DNA of 64,000 bases from an uncultured Eubacteriales bacterium. GTDB lineage: Bacteria; Bacillota; Clostridia; Oscillospirales; Oscillospiraceae. The translations under genes and the position numbers were made by a program. Positions 1 through 8,052 of this stretch are shown in pieces. The notes under the pieces are model-generated. The model made no database searches, had not been told where the DNA came from, and saw only the letters and a list, made by a program, of their open reading frames with translations. Position 1 is the stretch's first letter; each line of letters begins with the position of its first letter. The stretch spans positions 33,545 to 97,544 of the forward strand of contig CAUGSS010000008.1 of the NCBI GenBank assembly GCA_959602365.1. Reading direction: 5' to 3'.

Positions 1-1579
1 TCTTGGTGTCCAGCACGATGCCGGCCAGCAGGGCCTCCGCCTCGCCCCGCAGCAGATCGGAGGAGTCCATCAGGTACTGGAGCAGCTCAGTGACCAGCTC
101 GCTGGCGGAAGAGGCGTAGGGTTCGTGATAGTTCAGGGCGGCGTTTTCAATATAGCTGGCGGTGCGCCGGTGGTGGTCGATGACCGCCACCTTGTTGCAG
201 CTGAGCAGCAGCTGCTCCGCCACCACCTGGTCGGGGCGGTTGGTGTCCACCACCACCAGCAGGGAGTGGTTGTCCGCCTCCAGCATGGCGGTGTCGGCGG
301 AGATGAACACGTCCTGATATTCAGGCAGCTTGCGCAGCCGGTCCACCATGATGGTGGAGGGGTTGCTGCCCGACTCGATGACGATGCGCCCGGGAACCCC
401 GGCCTTCCGGGCCGCGGCGATGATGCCGGCGGCGGCGCCGATGGAGTCCAGGTCTGTGAACTTGTGGCCCATGGTGTACACGGTGGAGGCGCTGGAGATC
501 AGCCCGCCCAGGGCGCTGGCCATGACCCGGCTCTTGACCTTGGTGCGCCGCTCGGTCTCCTTGGCCCGGCCGCCATAGAACTCGAAGTTGAAACGGTTCT
601 TGATCACCGCCTGGTCGCCGCCCCGGCTCAGGGCCATCTCGGTGGCCAGGGAGGCGTACTGGAGCAGCTCCTCGTAGGAGGTGTCCATGCCGATGCCGAT
701 GGACATGGAGGCGGGCAGGCCGTTGGGAGAGCTGATCTTGCGCACCGCGTCCAGCAGGGCGAACTTGCCCTCCTGCAGGCCGGTCAGGTAGCGCTCCTCA
801 AAGATAAAGAGATAGCGGTCCCGGTCATATCGGATGGTCAGTCCATGGGTGGGATTGGTCCAGCGATCGATCTCCTGGTCAATGGCTGTGCGGATGGCGC
901 TGCGGGCGTTGTCGTTCAGCCCCCGGCACAGGTCGTCGTAGTTGTCGATGGTCAGAATGCTGACCACCGGGCGGGAGCCGTAGTACTCCTCCTTCAGGGC
1001 CAGGTCCTCGGTCACGTCCAGCCAGTAGGTGGTGGCGATGACACTGCCGGTGCTGCGGCCGCCCTTGGCCTTGGCCATATGGCCGAACACCGCGAACTTG
1101 CGCTGGCCGATATCCACGGTGGTGGGGCACTCGCTCTTGCCATCCATCAGCCACCGGGCGTCAAAACCGGGGACAGCGTTGGTGATTTTGGTATCAAAGA
1201 GGTGCTCCCGCTCCCCGCTGATCCGCAGAAACAGGTCGTTGGACCAGATGATCTCCCCGGTGTCCGGCCGGAAGATCACCATGGGGAAGGGGGCGTTGAG
1301 CATAAAGTCATTGCCGGCGGTGCCGATATCCTCCCCTGCTGAGGCGATGTAGCGGGCCACCAGCTTGCGCCGCTGGCGGGAAAAGAGCTTGTACATGCAG
1401 AACAGCAGCAGGGTGACCACCGCCTCGCCCGCGCCGATATACAGGTTGAAATAGGCGGTAATGGCGGAGAAAATCAGCAGAAAGAGCAGATAGATCCACA
1501 TCCGGGGCTCCAGCACCCGGGCCAGAGTGGAGTCCTGATCCGGCACTTTGGCTTCGCGTCTGGGTTCGTTGTTGGGCAT
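1..1579 (-). CDS. gdpP: Cyclic-di-AMP phosphodiesterase GdpP (3' end cut by window edge)
   Basis: Reading leftwards from ATG at 1579-1577, 526 codons are visible and the gene runs off the window start, so the C-terminal DHHA1 part is missing. GdpP hydrolyses c-di-AMP to pApA at the membrane and tunes wall and osmotic homeostasis. Seen: two N-terminal membrane segments (about residues 31-65), a PAS-like region (about 85-150), a degenerate GGDEF domain with SRGGDQ at 318-323 in place of an active GGDEF, and the start of the DHH domain with VIDHHRR (D468, H469, H470). This order is diagnostic of GdpP. In many Firmicutes it is followed by rplI and dnaB, which would lie outside the window. A near-consensus promoter precedes it at 1645-1673. 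Confidence 0.95.
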   Translation of the reverse strand, partial: MPNNEPRREAKVPDQDSTLARVLEPRMWIYLLFLLIFSAITAYFNLYIGAGEAVVTLLLFCMYKLFSRQRRKLVARYIASAGEDIGTAGNDFMLNAPFPMVIFRPDTGEIIWSNDLFLRISGEREHLFDTKITNAVPGFDARWLMDGKSECPTTVDIGQRKFAVFGHMAKAKGGRSTGSVIATTYWLDVTEDLALKEEYYGSRPVVSILTIDNYDDLCRGLNDNARSAIRTAIDQEIDRWTNPTHGLTIRYDRDRYLFIFEERYLTGLQEGKFALLDAVRKISSPNGLPASMSIGIGMDTSYEELLQYASLATEMALSRGGDQAVIKNRFNFEFYGGRAKETERRTKVKSRVMASALGGLISSASTVYTMGHKFTDLDSIGAAAGIIAAARKAGVPGRIVIESGSNPSTIMVDRLRKLPEYQDVFISADTAMLEADNHSLLVVVDTNRPDQVVAEQLLLSCNKVAVIDHHRRTASYIENAALNYHEPYASSASELVTELLQYLMDSSDLLRGEAEALLAGIVLDTK

Positions 1580-1644
1580 GTTGGGCACCCCCTGTTGGTC
1601 AATCAGATGCGGCGTGTCAGGCGCGCTGAAGACATATTCATATC

Positions 1645-1673
1645 ATTATAGCAAACCGGCGGGCGGTTGACAA
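1645..1673 (-). promoter_or_regulatory. Sigma-A promoter of gdpP
   Basis: On the minus strand TTGTCA (1673-1668), a 17-bp spacer and TATAAT (1650-1645) lie about 65 bp ahead of the gdpP start. This is a near-perfect housekeeping promoter. Confidence 0.8.
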
Positions 1674-1956
1674 GAAAATTCCGCCCCTTTCTGGGGGACG
1701 GAAACAGTGCAGATGGTTTGCCCGCAGCGCTTTGGCCGCCGGAGCGCTGCGGATCTTCCGGGAAGGCCGAATGCTGCCCGGAAGAGGTGACAGCGTTGGA
1801 ATTGAGCGGGGGCGCAGCCGGAGGCCTCCGCGCTGCGGCGGCGCTTTCTGGGGAAATGAGACAGACCGGCGCCGACCGGATGAGGGGCGGGGATGCGCCC
1901 CGGGGCGGCGGATGGAAAGAAATATGGGGCTGCGGCCTCGGAAAAGGGGGTATCCC
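1674..1956. other. GC-rich intergenic stretch between divergent gdpP and proS
   Basis: About 280 bp lie between the two divergent promoters. Short inverted repeats are present (for example GGGGCG/CGCCCC near 1887-1902), but I see no ORF with a ribosome binding site, no T-box signature and no recognisable structured RNA. Short open frames here look like chance in GC-rich DNA. Confidence 0.5.
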
Positions 1957-1985
1957 TTGACATTCCCGGCGGGCTTGGCTAAAAT
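1957..1985 (+). promoter_or_regulatory. Sigma-A promoter of proS
   Basis: TTGACA (1957-1962), 17-bp spacer, TAAAAT (1980-1985). The start codon follows 51 bp later, which leaves a leader of only about 45 nt, too short for a T-box. The synthetase is therefore probably not T-box controlled. Confidence 0.8.
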
Positions 1986-2036
1986 GCTACTTGTGATTTT
2001 ATATGCCTGTGGGCACTGAGATAGGAGAGAGATACC

Positions 2037-3479
2037 ATGGCAAAGGACAAGAAGCGAGTGGAAGCCATTACCTCCATGGAGGAGGATTTCGCCAAGTGGT
2101 ACACCGACATCTGCCTGAAGGCGGAGCTGGTGGATTATGCCAGCGTCAAGGGCTTTATGATTATGCGGCCCTACGGCTATGCCATCTGGGAGAATATGAC
2201 CCGCATTTTGGACGGGATGTTTAAAAAGACCGGACATGAAAATGTGGCCATGCCGGTGCTGATCCCCGAGAGCATGCTGCGCAAGGAGGGGGAGCTGGTC
2301 AACGGCTTCGCCCCGGAGTGCGCCTGGGTGACCATGGGGGGCAGCGACAAGCTGGAGGAGCGGCTGGCCGTCCGGCCCACCAGTGAGACCATGTTCTGCG
2401 ATCACTGGGCCCATGTACTCCAGACCTACAAGCAGCTGCCCATGCTCTACAACCAGTGGTGCTCGGTGGTGCGCTGGGAGAAGACCACCCGTCCCTTCCT
2501 GCGCTCCCGGGAGTTCTGGTGGCAGGAGGGCCACACCATCCATGAAACCGCTGAGGAGGCCATTGCCGAGACCGAGCAGCAGCTCAACTGCTACGCCGAC
2601 TTCTGCCGGGACGCCCTGGCCATGCCGGTGCTCAAGGGCCGCAAGACCGACAAGGAGAAGTTTGCCGGGGCCGAGGCCACCTATACCATCGAGGCTATGA
2701 TGAAGGACGGCAAGGCCCTCCAGTCGGGCACCAGCCACTACTTTGGAGACAAGTTCTCCCGGGCCTATGACGTCACCTTCACCGGCCGGGACAACAAGCT
2801 GCAGTATCCCTTCCAGACCTCCTGGGGGGCCTCCACCCGGCTCATCGGCGCGGTTATCATGACCCACGGTGACGACAACGGCCTGGTGCTGCCCCCGGCT
2901 ATCGCCCCGATCCAGGTGGTGGTCATCCCGGTGGCCCAGCACAAGGAGGGGGTCCTGGAGGCCGCCTACGGCCTGCGGGACCGGCTCCAGAAGCTGGATC
3001 TGCGGGTCAAGTGCGACGACTCCGACCAGTCCAACGGCTGGAAGTACGCTGAGTACGAGATGAAGGGCGTGCCCCTGCGGGTGGAGATCGGCCCCAAGGA
3101 CATGGAAAAGGGCCAGTGCGTCATCGCCCGCCGGGACACCGGGGAGAAGTACTTCGTGCCCCTGGAGGAGCTGGAGGCCAAGGTGACCGAGCTTTTGAAG
3201 GCGGTGCACACCAACCTCTACGAGTCCGCCGCCAAGCGGCTGGAGGAGAACATCTACACCTGCGAGACCCTGGAGGAGGTCAAGGAGGCCATGGCCGAGC
3301 GGGGCGGCTTTGCCGAGACCATGTGGTGCGGCAGTCTGGAGTGCGAGCTGGCCATGAAGGAGAAGGCCGGCGTCTCCTCCCGGTGCATGCCCCTGGTCCA
3401 GAAGAAGATCGGCGCCTGCAAGTGCGCCGTGTGCGGCAAGAGCGCCGACAAGATGGTGGTCTGGGGCGTGGCCTACTGA
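2037..3479 (+). CDS. proS: Prolyl-tRNA synthetase, archaeal/eukaryotic-like type (ProS type 3)
   Basis: Charges tRNA-Pro with proline (class II synthetase, cytoplasm). The protein is 480 aa, the usual size of the short ProRS type that has no editing insertion. Class II motifs are visible: VRPTSET (about 115-121), RWEKTTRPFLRSREFWWQEGH (motif 2, about 145-165) and the C-terminal anticodon-binding domain starting near QVVVIPVAQHK. The extreme C-terminus carries the Zn-binding extension typical of this type (CKCAVCGKSADK and a terminal Tyr). The start is ATG at 2037 with GGAGAG upstream. It is monocistronic, with its own promoter and the terminator at 3504-3543. Confidence 0.97.
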   Translation: MAKDKKRVEAITSMEEDFAKWYTDICLKAELVDYASVKGFMIMRPYGYAIWENMTRILDGMFKKTGHENVAMPVLIPESMLRKEGELVNGFAPECAWVTMGGSDKLEERLAVRPTSETMFCDHWAHVLQTYKQLPMLYNQWCSVVRWEKTTRPFLRSREFWWQEGHTIHETAEEAIAETEQQLNCYADFCRDALAMPVLKGRKTDKEKFAGAEATYTIEAMMKDGKALQSGTSHYFGDKFSRAYDVTFTGRDNKLQYPFQTSWGASTRLIGAVIMTHGDDNGLVLPPAIAPIQVVVIPVAQHKEGVLEAAYGLRDRLQKLDLRVKCDDSDQSNGWKYAEYEMKGVPLRVEIGPKDMEKGQCVIARRDTGEKYFVPLEELEAKVTELLKAVHTNLYESAAKRLEENIYTCETLEEVKEAMAERGGFAETMWCGSLECELAMKEKAGVSSRCMPLVQKKIGACKCAVCGKSADKMVVWGVAY

Positions 3480-3503
3480 TTTTTTACAAAAACAGACAAA
3501 TAG

Positions 3504-3543
3504 AACGGGGCTGCTGCACATATATGCAGCAGCCCCGTTTTTT
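3504..3543 (+). terminator. Rho-independent terminator of proS
   Basis: A perfect 15-bp stem (3504-3518 with 3525-3539), a 6-nt loop and a run of T (3538-3543), 25 bp after the proS stop codon. Confidence 0.92.
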
Positions 3544-3583
3544 GCCATTCCTGCTCCGCTTTTCTCGTTTTCTTTCCGGCCTC

Positions 3584-3667
3584 GTTTCCTGCCCCCTTGG
3601 CCCCATTTCCTGCCCTCCTTGCCCTGTTTCTTATCATCCTGGCCCTTTTCCTTGTCATCCTGAGCGC
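3584..3667. repeat. Degenerate 21-bp tandem repeat (4 units)
   Basis: Four consecutive 21-nt units start at 3584, 3605, 3626 and 3647, each built on TTTCCTGCC/TCATCCTTGGCCC-like sequence. The last unit merges into the dispersed element at 3654-3726. The tract is pyrimidine-rich on the plus strand and lies in the spacer between proS and the convergent small gene. Confidence 0.6.
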
Positions 3668-3726
3668 AGCGAAGGATCTTTTTCGTCCATTTACATCGGG
3701 GGCAGGATACTTCGTCCCCTGGGGCC
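3654..3726. repeat. Dispersed intergenic repeat of the TCATCCTGAGCG-AGCGAAGGATC type, copy 1 (3' end truncated)
   Basis: It begins GTCATCCTGAGCGCAGCGAA and continues through GGATCTTTTTCG to ATACTTCGTCCCCTGGGG. A related copy at 19875-19960 keeps the inverted end CGGCATGACA. Elements with this left end are common in intergenic regions of many bacterial genomes. Here the right inverted end is lost next to the stop codon of the small minus-strand gene. Confidence 0.65.
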
Positions 3727-3727
3727 T

Positions 3728-3946
3728 TCACCGGATAAAACCATAAGGCCGAAAGCGCTCGTTGATCTCCCGCAGCTCCAGTTTGCCCTCGATATAGGGC
3801 AGGTACATCTCATAGGCGTCCCCCAGGCCGTAGACGCCGCAGCCGGAGCACTCGTCGCAGCCGCCGCCCCCGCAGCTCAGGCTGCGGCGGACAATGGCCT
3901 CCCGCTCTTCCCGGGTGGTATTTTTGATCAGAAATTGTTCACTCAT
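3728..3946 (-). CDS. Small Cys-rich protein, 72 aa, function unknown
   Basis: Starting at ATG 3946-3944 (MSEQFLIKNTT) with a strong AAAGGAGG 8 nt upstream, the protein is 72 aa. Longer in-frame starts lack such a site. The centre holds a Cys/Gly cluster, SCGGGGCDECSGCG (four Cys in CX4CX2CX2C spacing), which suggests metal or cluster binding, followed by an acidic amphipathic C-terminus ending in FRPYGFIR. I know similar short hypothetical proteins in gut Clostridia but no assigned function. It is convergent with proS and divergent from the ATPase gene at 4106. Confidence 0.8.
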   Translation of the reverse strand: MSEQFLIKNTTREEREAIVRRSLSCGGGGCDECSGCGVYGLGDAYEMYLPYIEGKLELREINERFRPYGFIR

Positions 3947-4008
3947 GGGGAAAAACCTCCTTTTTCCGCCAGTTTGCATCGGAGGGCGGATTTTTATGCG
4001 CCCCTTTC

Positions 4009-4037
4009 TTGACATTTTTCGGGAGAACGACTACAAT
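4009..4037 (+). promoter_or_regulatory. Sigma-A promoter of the DUF815 ATPase gene
   Basis: TTGACA (4009-4014), 17-bp spacer, TACAAT (4032-4037), 68 bp ahead of the start codon. Confidence 0.8.
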
Positions 4038-4105
4038 GCGGACACATTCCATTTTGTTTTGGCAGAATTTGATGTTTTGAGTTTAAAAGGAAAGAAGCGG
4101 TCCAT

Positions 4106-5302
4106 ATGGAACATTTTTACGCCCAGCTCAGATGCGTCTCCGCCTACCGCGCCCTGCTTCAGGAGCCCGGCGGCCAGCGGCTTGCCCGGCTCTTCGCGGC
4201 CATTGCGCATGGGGACGGGGAGAGCGCCATAGACTGTTATACCGCCCTGTTTGAGACAGTGGCCGCCCAGGGCCGGGACAGCCTGGGGGGATGGCTGCTG
4301 GACCGGCTGCGCTATGGGGAGAGCCCCTTCGCCGAGGCGGCCGCCCGGGGAGAGGAGAGCGAGGCCCTCTCCCGGGCGGCAGAGCATGACATCGGCCTGT
4401 TCGCCCGGCTGGCGGCGCTGCCCTGCGGGGAGATCAAGGCGGCCATCGCTGCGCTGCTGCCCGCCGGCTGGGCCGAGGCGGTGGCCGGCCTGCCTGAGTG
4501 GCGCAGTGAGGCCCCCTTTGACTTCCCGTCCATGCGGCGGTTTTACCGGGTCAACGGCACCGGCATGTTCGCCCGCTACCGTGCCTTCACCTGGAGCAGC
4601 AGCCAGCTGCTGCCGGTGGAGCGGCCCGACTTTGTGCCCGAGGAGGAGCTGTGGGGCTACCGGCTCCAGCGGGACCAGGTGGTGGCCAACACCCGGGCCC
4701 TGATCCAGGGCAGGCAGGTCAACAACGTGCTGCTCTACGGCGATCCGGGCACCGGCAAGTCCGCCACGGTGAAGGCCCTGCTGGGGGTGCCGGGGTTTGA
4801 GAGCCTGCGGCTCATCGAGGTCCATAAGACCGATTTGGGGGACTTTGGCCAGCTGCTGCGGCAGTTGGCCCACCGGCCTCAGAAGTTCATTCTGTTCATC
4901 GACGACCTGGCCTTTGACCAGGACGATATGACCTATTCCGTGCTGAAATCCGTGCTGGAGGGCGGCCTGGAGCCCCGGCCGGACAACGTGGCGGTGTACG
5001 CCACCTCCAACCGCCGCAACCTGGTGCGTCAGAGCTTTTCCGACCGCCGGGGGGACGAGGTGGATATCAACGAGACGGTGCAGGAGAAGACCAGCCTGGC
5101 CGAGCGCTTCGGGCTGCGCATCCCCTTCACCGCCCTGAATCGGAACCAGTTTCTGGAGATGGTGGAGGAGCTGGCCCAGCGGAAGGGCGTCTGCTGCGAC
5201 CGGGAGGTGCTGCGGGCCGAGGCGGTCAAATGGGAGATGCGCCATCCCAGCCGGACCCCCCGCACCGCGCTCCAATTTTTGGCGAATTTAACCGCGAGAT
5301 GA
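4106..5302 (+). CDS. DUF815-family AAA ATPase
   Basis: The protein has 398 aa, and ATG at 4106 is preceded by AAAGGA. The N-terminal 180 residues are helical with no clear motif. From about 190 there is an AAA ATPase module of the DUF815 family: Walker A GDPGTGKSA (about 212-220), Walker B ILFIDDL (about 262-268), a sensor-1-like YATSNRR (about 299-305) and the C-terminal lid with SRTPRTALQF. Members of this family are cytoplasmic ATPases of unknown substrate. It is monocistronic, with its own promoter and a stem-loop after the stop. It lies just upstream of the vWA/tubulin-like unit; AAA ATPases often partner vWA proteins, but here the link is only proximity. Confidence 0.88.
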   Translation: MEHFYAQLRCVSAYRALLQEPGGQRLARLFAAIAHGDGESAIDCYTALFETVAAQGRDSLGGWLLDRLRYGESPFAEAAARGEESEALSRAAEHDIGLFARLAALPCGEIKAAIAALLPAGWAEAVAGLPEWRSEAPFDFPSMRRFYRVNGTGMFARYRAFTWSSSQLLPVERPDFVPEEELWGYRLQRDQVVANTRALIQGRQVNNVLLYGDPGTGKSATVKALLGVPGFESLRLIEVHKTDLGDFGQLLRQLAHRPQKFILFIDDLAFDQDDMTYSVLKSVLEGGLEPRPDNVAVYATSNRRNLVRQSFSDRRGDEVDINETVQEKTSLAERFGLRIPFTALNRNQFLEMVEELAQRKGVCCDREVLRAEAVKWEMRHPSRTPRTALQFLANLTAR

Positions 5303-5314
5303 CATCTGCCGCCC

Positions 5315-5350
5315 AAGGGGCTGCCGTCTGTTCAGAGACGGCAGCCCCTT
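5315..5350 (+). terminator. Stem-loop terminator after the DUF815 gene
   Basis: A 15-bp perfect stem (5315-5329 with 5336-5350) is followed by TTCCTGT. The T tract is weak, so termination may be incomplete. Confidence 0.7.
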
Positions 5351-5452
5351 TCCTGTCACAGGTTTGGCGCGAGTGGGTTAAAAGCCCGGTCAAAGCAGGT
5401 TGAAAACAAGTTAAAAGATTGATTTAAATATGGAAAGTCATCCCTCCGAGCA

Positions 5453-5481
5453 TTGACAAGAAAAGTCGGATTCGGTAAAAT
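5453..5481 (+). promoter_or_regulatory. Promoter of the vWA/tubulin-like operon
   Basis: TTGACA (5453-5458), 17-bp spacer, TAAAAT (5476-5481) inside a locally AT-rich stretch. The leader then contains a small perfect hairpin GGCGCC-TTC-GGCGCC (5512-5526), about 30 nt before the GTG start. Confidence 0.8.
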
Positions 5482-5555
5482 TTTAAATATATTTCGAGAA
5501 TCAATTTTTTTGGCGCCTTCGGCGCCTGAGCGGAAGAGAGAAGAGGAACTGAACG

Positions 5556-7991
5556 GTGAAACGTGCGATTCATTTGATTTGCGCCCTGCTGCTGGTGCTG
5601 ACGGCGGCCTGCCCGGTCTGGAGCGCCTCCGCCGCCGGGGAGACCCAGCGGCGCGTCATTGACGTGGTCTATGATGACTCGGGCTCCATGTGCTCCGACA
5701 GCCTGGGGCCGGTGGACCGGTGGAGCCAGGCCCTCTACGCCATGGAGGTCTTCGCCACCATGCTGGGGGAGTCGGACGAGATGAACGTCTTTTTGATGTC
5801 CAACTCCGGCCTGGCCCCCATCTCGGTCAGCGGCAGCGACCCGGGAAGGGTGGAGCAGATCATCGGCGGCCTGGGCGCCACGGGCAACACCCCCTATGAC
5901 ACGGTGCGCGCCGCCGCCGGGCATATCACCGCCGCCGACGCCTCCGCCAGCCGCTGGCTGGTGGTGCTCACCGACGGCGCCTTCCAGCAGCTGCCCTCCC
6001 AGGGGCTGGAGGCCTCTCTGGCCGAGTACGCCGCCCAGGGGATCCAGGTGGTCTATCTGGGCATCGGCGCCGCGGAGATGCTCAGCGGCGACCCGGCGGG
6101 GAATTTCTACGCATACAGCGCCAACAGCAGCACGGAGATCCTGCCCTGCATCACGGAGATTGCAAACCAGATCTTCCAGCAGCAGGTGCTGCCCGCCAGC
6201 CACATCACCACCTCGGGCAATACCATGACCCTGGACATCGACATCCCGGTGTCCCAGCTGCTGGTGTTTGCCCAGGGGGAGGGGATCCAGGTGGAGTCGC
6301 TGGAGCTGGACGGGTCCGCCCTCCAGCCCACCGAGACCCACACCGTGGAGGTCACCGAGGCCAACACCCCCGTGGGCTGGCAGGGCCAGACCATCCTGGC
6401 CGACGGGCTGTGCGGCGTGGTGCAGACCTACGCCGCCGGAGACACCCCCTATGCCAAGGGCACCTACACCCTCACCGTCAGCGACCCCTCCCATGTGGAG
6501 ATCTACTATATCGCCGGCACCGACATCGACTGCCACCTGACCTACAACGGGGTGGAGGTCAAGGCCGATGAGAAGCACTACGCCGGGGAGTACGGCATCA
6601 CCATGCGCTTCCTGGACCCCCTCACCGGCGAGGAAGTGACCAGCGACCTGCTGGACGGGGCGGTGTTCACCGCCGAGCTGGTCAACGGCGGCGAGGTGCA
6701 GACCATTGACAGCTCCACCACCAGCGTCAATCTGAAGGAGGGCGAGGTGGAGCTCAACGCCTCGGCGGAGCTGCCCGGCCATGTGACCGTGACCAGCAGC
6801 CACACCTACACCGTCTATCCGGAGCCCATCCGGCTGGACGTGTCCGCTCAGATCCCCGGGGACTATAAGCTCTCCGCCCTGGGCCCCGACGCGGAGCCCA
6901 TCCTGGTCACCGTCACCAACTTCGACACCGGGGAGAAGCTGAGCCAGGAGGAGTGGGACGCGGTGGACGCCGGCGGCCTGACCGTCTCCAGCGGCGGCAG
7001 CGTGAACTGGCTGGTGGAGAAGGGAGACGAGGTCTCCACCTGGGAGATCCGGCCCGACTATGTCACCGACATGAGCGACACCGGCTCCGGGGCGCTGGAG
7101 CTCACCGTGAAGGCGGAATACGAGCTGGGCACCCAGGCCGCCTCCGGCGCCGGCACCTTCCCGGTGAATATCGCCGCCTATGCCGCCTCCGAGCTGAAAA
7201 TTGAGATCCTGCCCCCGGAGCAGCCTATCCCCCTCCATGACCTGGACGGGGCCCAGGGAGCCCAGGTGCGGGTGTACACCAAGGACGAATACACCGGGGA
7301 GTATACCCTGCTCACCCCGGAGCAGACCCAGGCCGCAGAGCTGGAGGTAGAGGGCAACGCCCTGCGCTGGCAGCTCACCCCCACCGGGGAGGCGGGCTGC
7401 TGGACCCTGCTGCCCGAGGACGGCCCTGAGGCCATCTCCTTCAGCGGGGAGGAGGCCACGGTGCTCATCAGCGGCACTTTGGATGAGGGAGAGCTCCACT
7501 ACCAGGGCAGCGGCAGCCAGCGGGTGCCGGTGCAGGCGCTCACCCTGGTGGAGAAGGTGCTCCGGGCCCTGCCCTATCTGGTGGGCTTCGGCGTGATCCT
7601 CTTTCTGCTGATCGGCTACCTGGGCAAGAAGAAGCTGCGGCTCAAGCACATGGCCCCTCAGGTGGTCAATATGAACGTGCGGCCCAGAAAGACCCTGAAC
7701 GTCAAGCTGCAGAAGGTGTGGTGGAGCTATCTGCTGCCCTGCGTCCCCCAGCGGGCCACCATCCTCAGCCATCAGCCCACCTTTAACTGCCGCTTCCCCA
7801 ACGTGACCATCAAGGCCGCCGGAGGCAACGCCTTCTACATCGTCAACCTGAAAGGCTTTGCCGGCAAGAGCACCCGCATCGACGGGGAGGAGATCGACCC
7901 CAAGGCCGACCGGCACAAGAAGTTCTATATCAGCACCGCGATTGCCAGCTATAAAAACGGCAAAGTGACCGGGGAATTCCACTTTGTGTGA
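5556..7991 (+). CDS. Secreted vWA-domain protein with C-terminal membrane anchor (operon gene 1)
   Basis: 811 aa from GTG 5556 (AGAGGAAC upstream). A signal peptide (KRAIHLICALLLVLTAACP, then ASA) is followed by a von Willebrand A domain with the metal-ion site DDSGSM (about 41-46), NTPYDT (about 112-117) and LTDGAF (about 139-144). A long beta-rich extracytoplasmic region of Thr/Val-rich repeats follows to about residue 660, then one TM segment (about 668-688), a basic KKKLRLKH stop-transfer and a 110-aa beta-rich tail inferred to be cytoplasmic. vWA domains bind partners through Mg2+. The gene is first of five co-directional genes with short gaps or overlaps; the next product is a tubulin-like protein. 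I infer that it couples an outside ligand to the inner cytoskeletal protein. Confidence 0.88.
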   Translation: MKRAIHLICALLLVLTAACPVWSASAAGETQRRVIDVVYDDSGSMCSDSLGPVDRWSQALYAMEVFATMLGESDEMNVFLMSNSGLAPISVSGSDPGRVEQIIGGLGATGNTPYDTVRAAAGHITAADASASRWLVVLTDGAFQQLPSQGLEASLAEYAAQGIQVVYLGIGAAEMLSGDPAGNFYAYSANSSTEILPCITEIANQIFQQQVLPASHITTSGNTMTLDIDIPVSQLLVFAQGEGIQVESLELDGSALQPTETHTVEVTEANTPVGWQGQTILADGLCGVVQTYAAGDTPYAKGTYTLTVSDPSHVEIYYIAGTDIDCHLTYNGVEVKADEKHYAGEYGITMRFLDPLTGEEVTSDLLDGAVFTAELVNGGEVQTIDSSTTSVNLKEGEVELNASAELPGHVTVTSSHTYTVYPEPIRLDVSAQIPGDYKLSALGPDAEPILVTVTNFDTGEKLSQEEWDAVDAGGLTVSSGGSVNWLVEKGDEVSTWEIRPDYVTDMSDTGSGALELTVKAEYELGTQAASGAGTFPVNIAAYAASELKIEILPPEQPIPLHDLDGAQGAQVRVYTKDEYTGEYTLLTPEQTQAAELEVEGNALRWQLTPTGEAGCWTLLPEDGPEAISFSGEEATVLISGTLDEGELHYQGSGSQRVPVQALTLVEKVLRALPYLVGFGVILFLLIGYLGKKKLRLKHMAPQVVNMNVRPRKTLNVKLQKVWWSYLLPCVPQRATILSHQPTFNCRFPNVTIKAAGGNAFYIVNLKGFAGKSTRIDGEEIDPKADRHKKFYISTAIASYKNGKVTGEFHFV

Positions 7992-8052
7992 TCTCATAAC
8001 AATATAACAACTGGATCAGCGCATCCACAGAGAAAGATTGGAGGAACCTACT

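Noticed and set aside
1667..2019. Short overlapping plus-strand frames upstream of proS
   Set aside because: No ribosome binding site, Gly/Arg-rich chance translation, and they run into the proS promoter.
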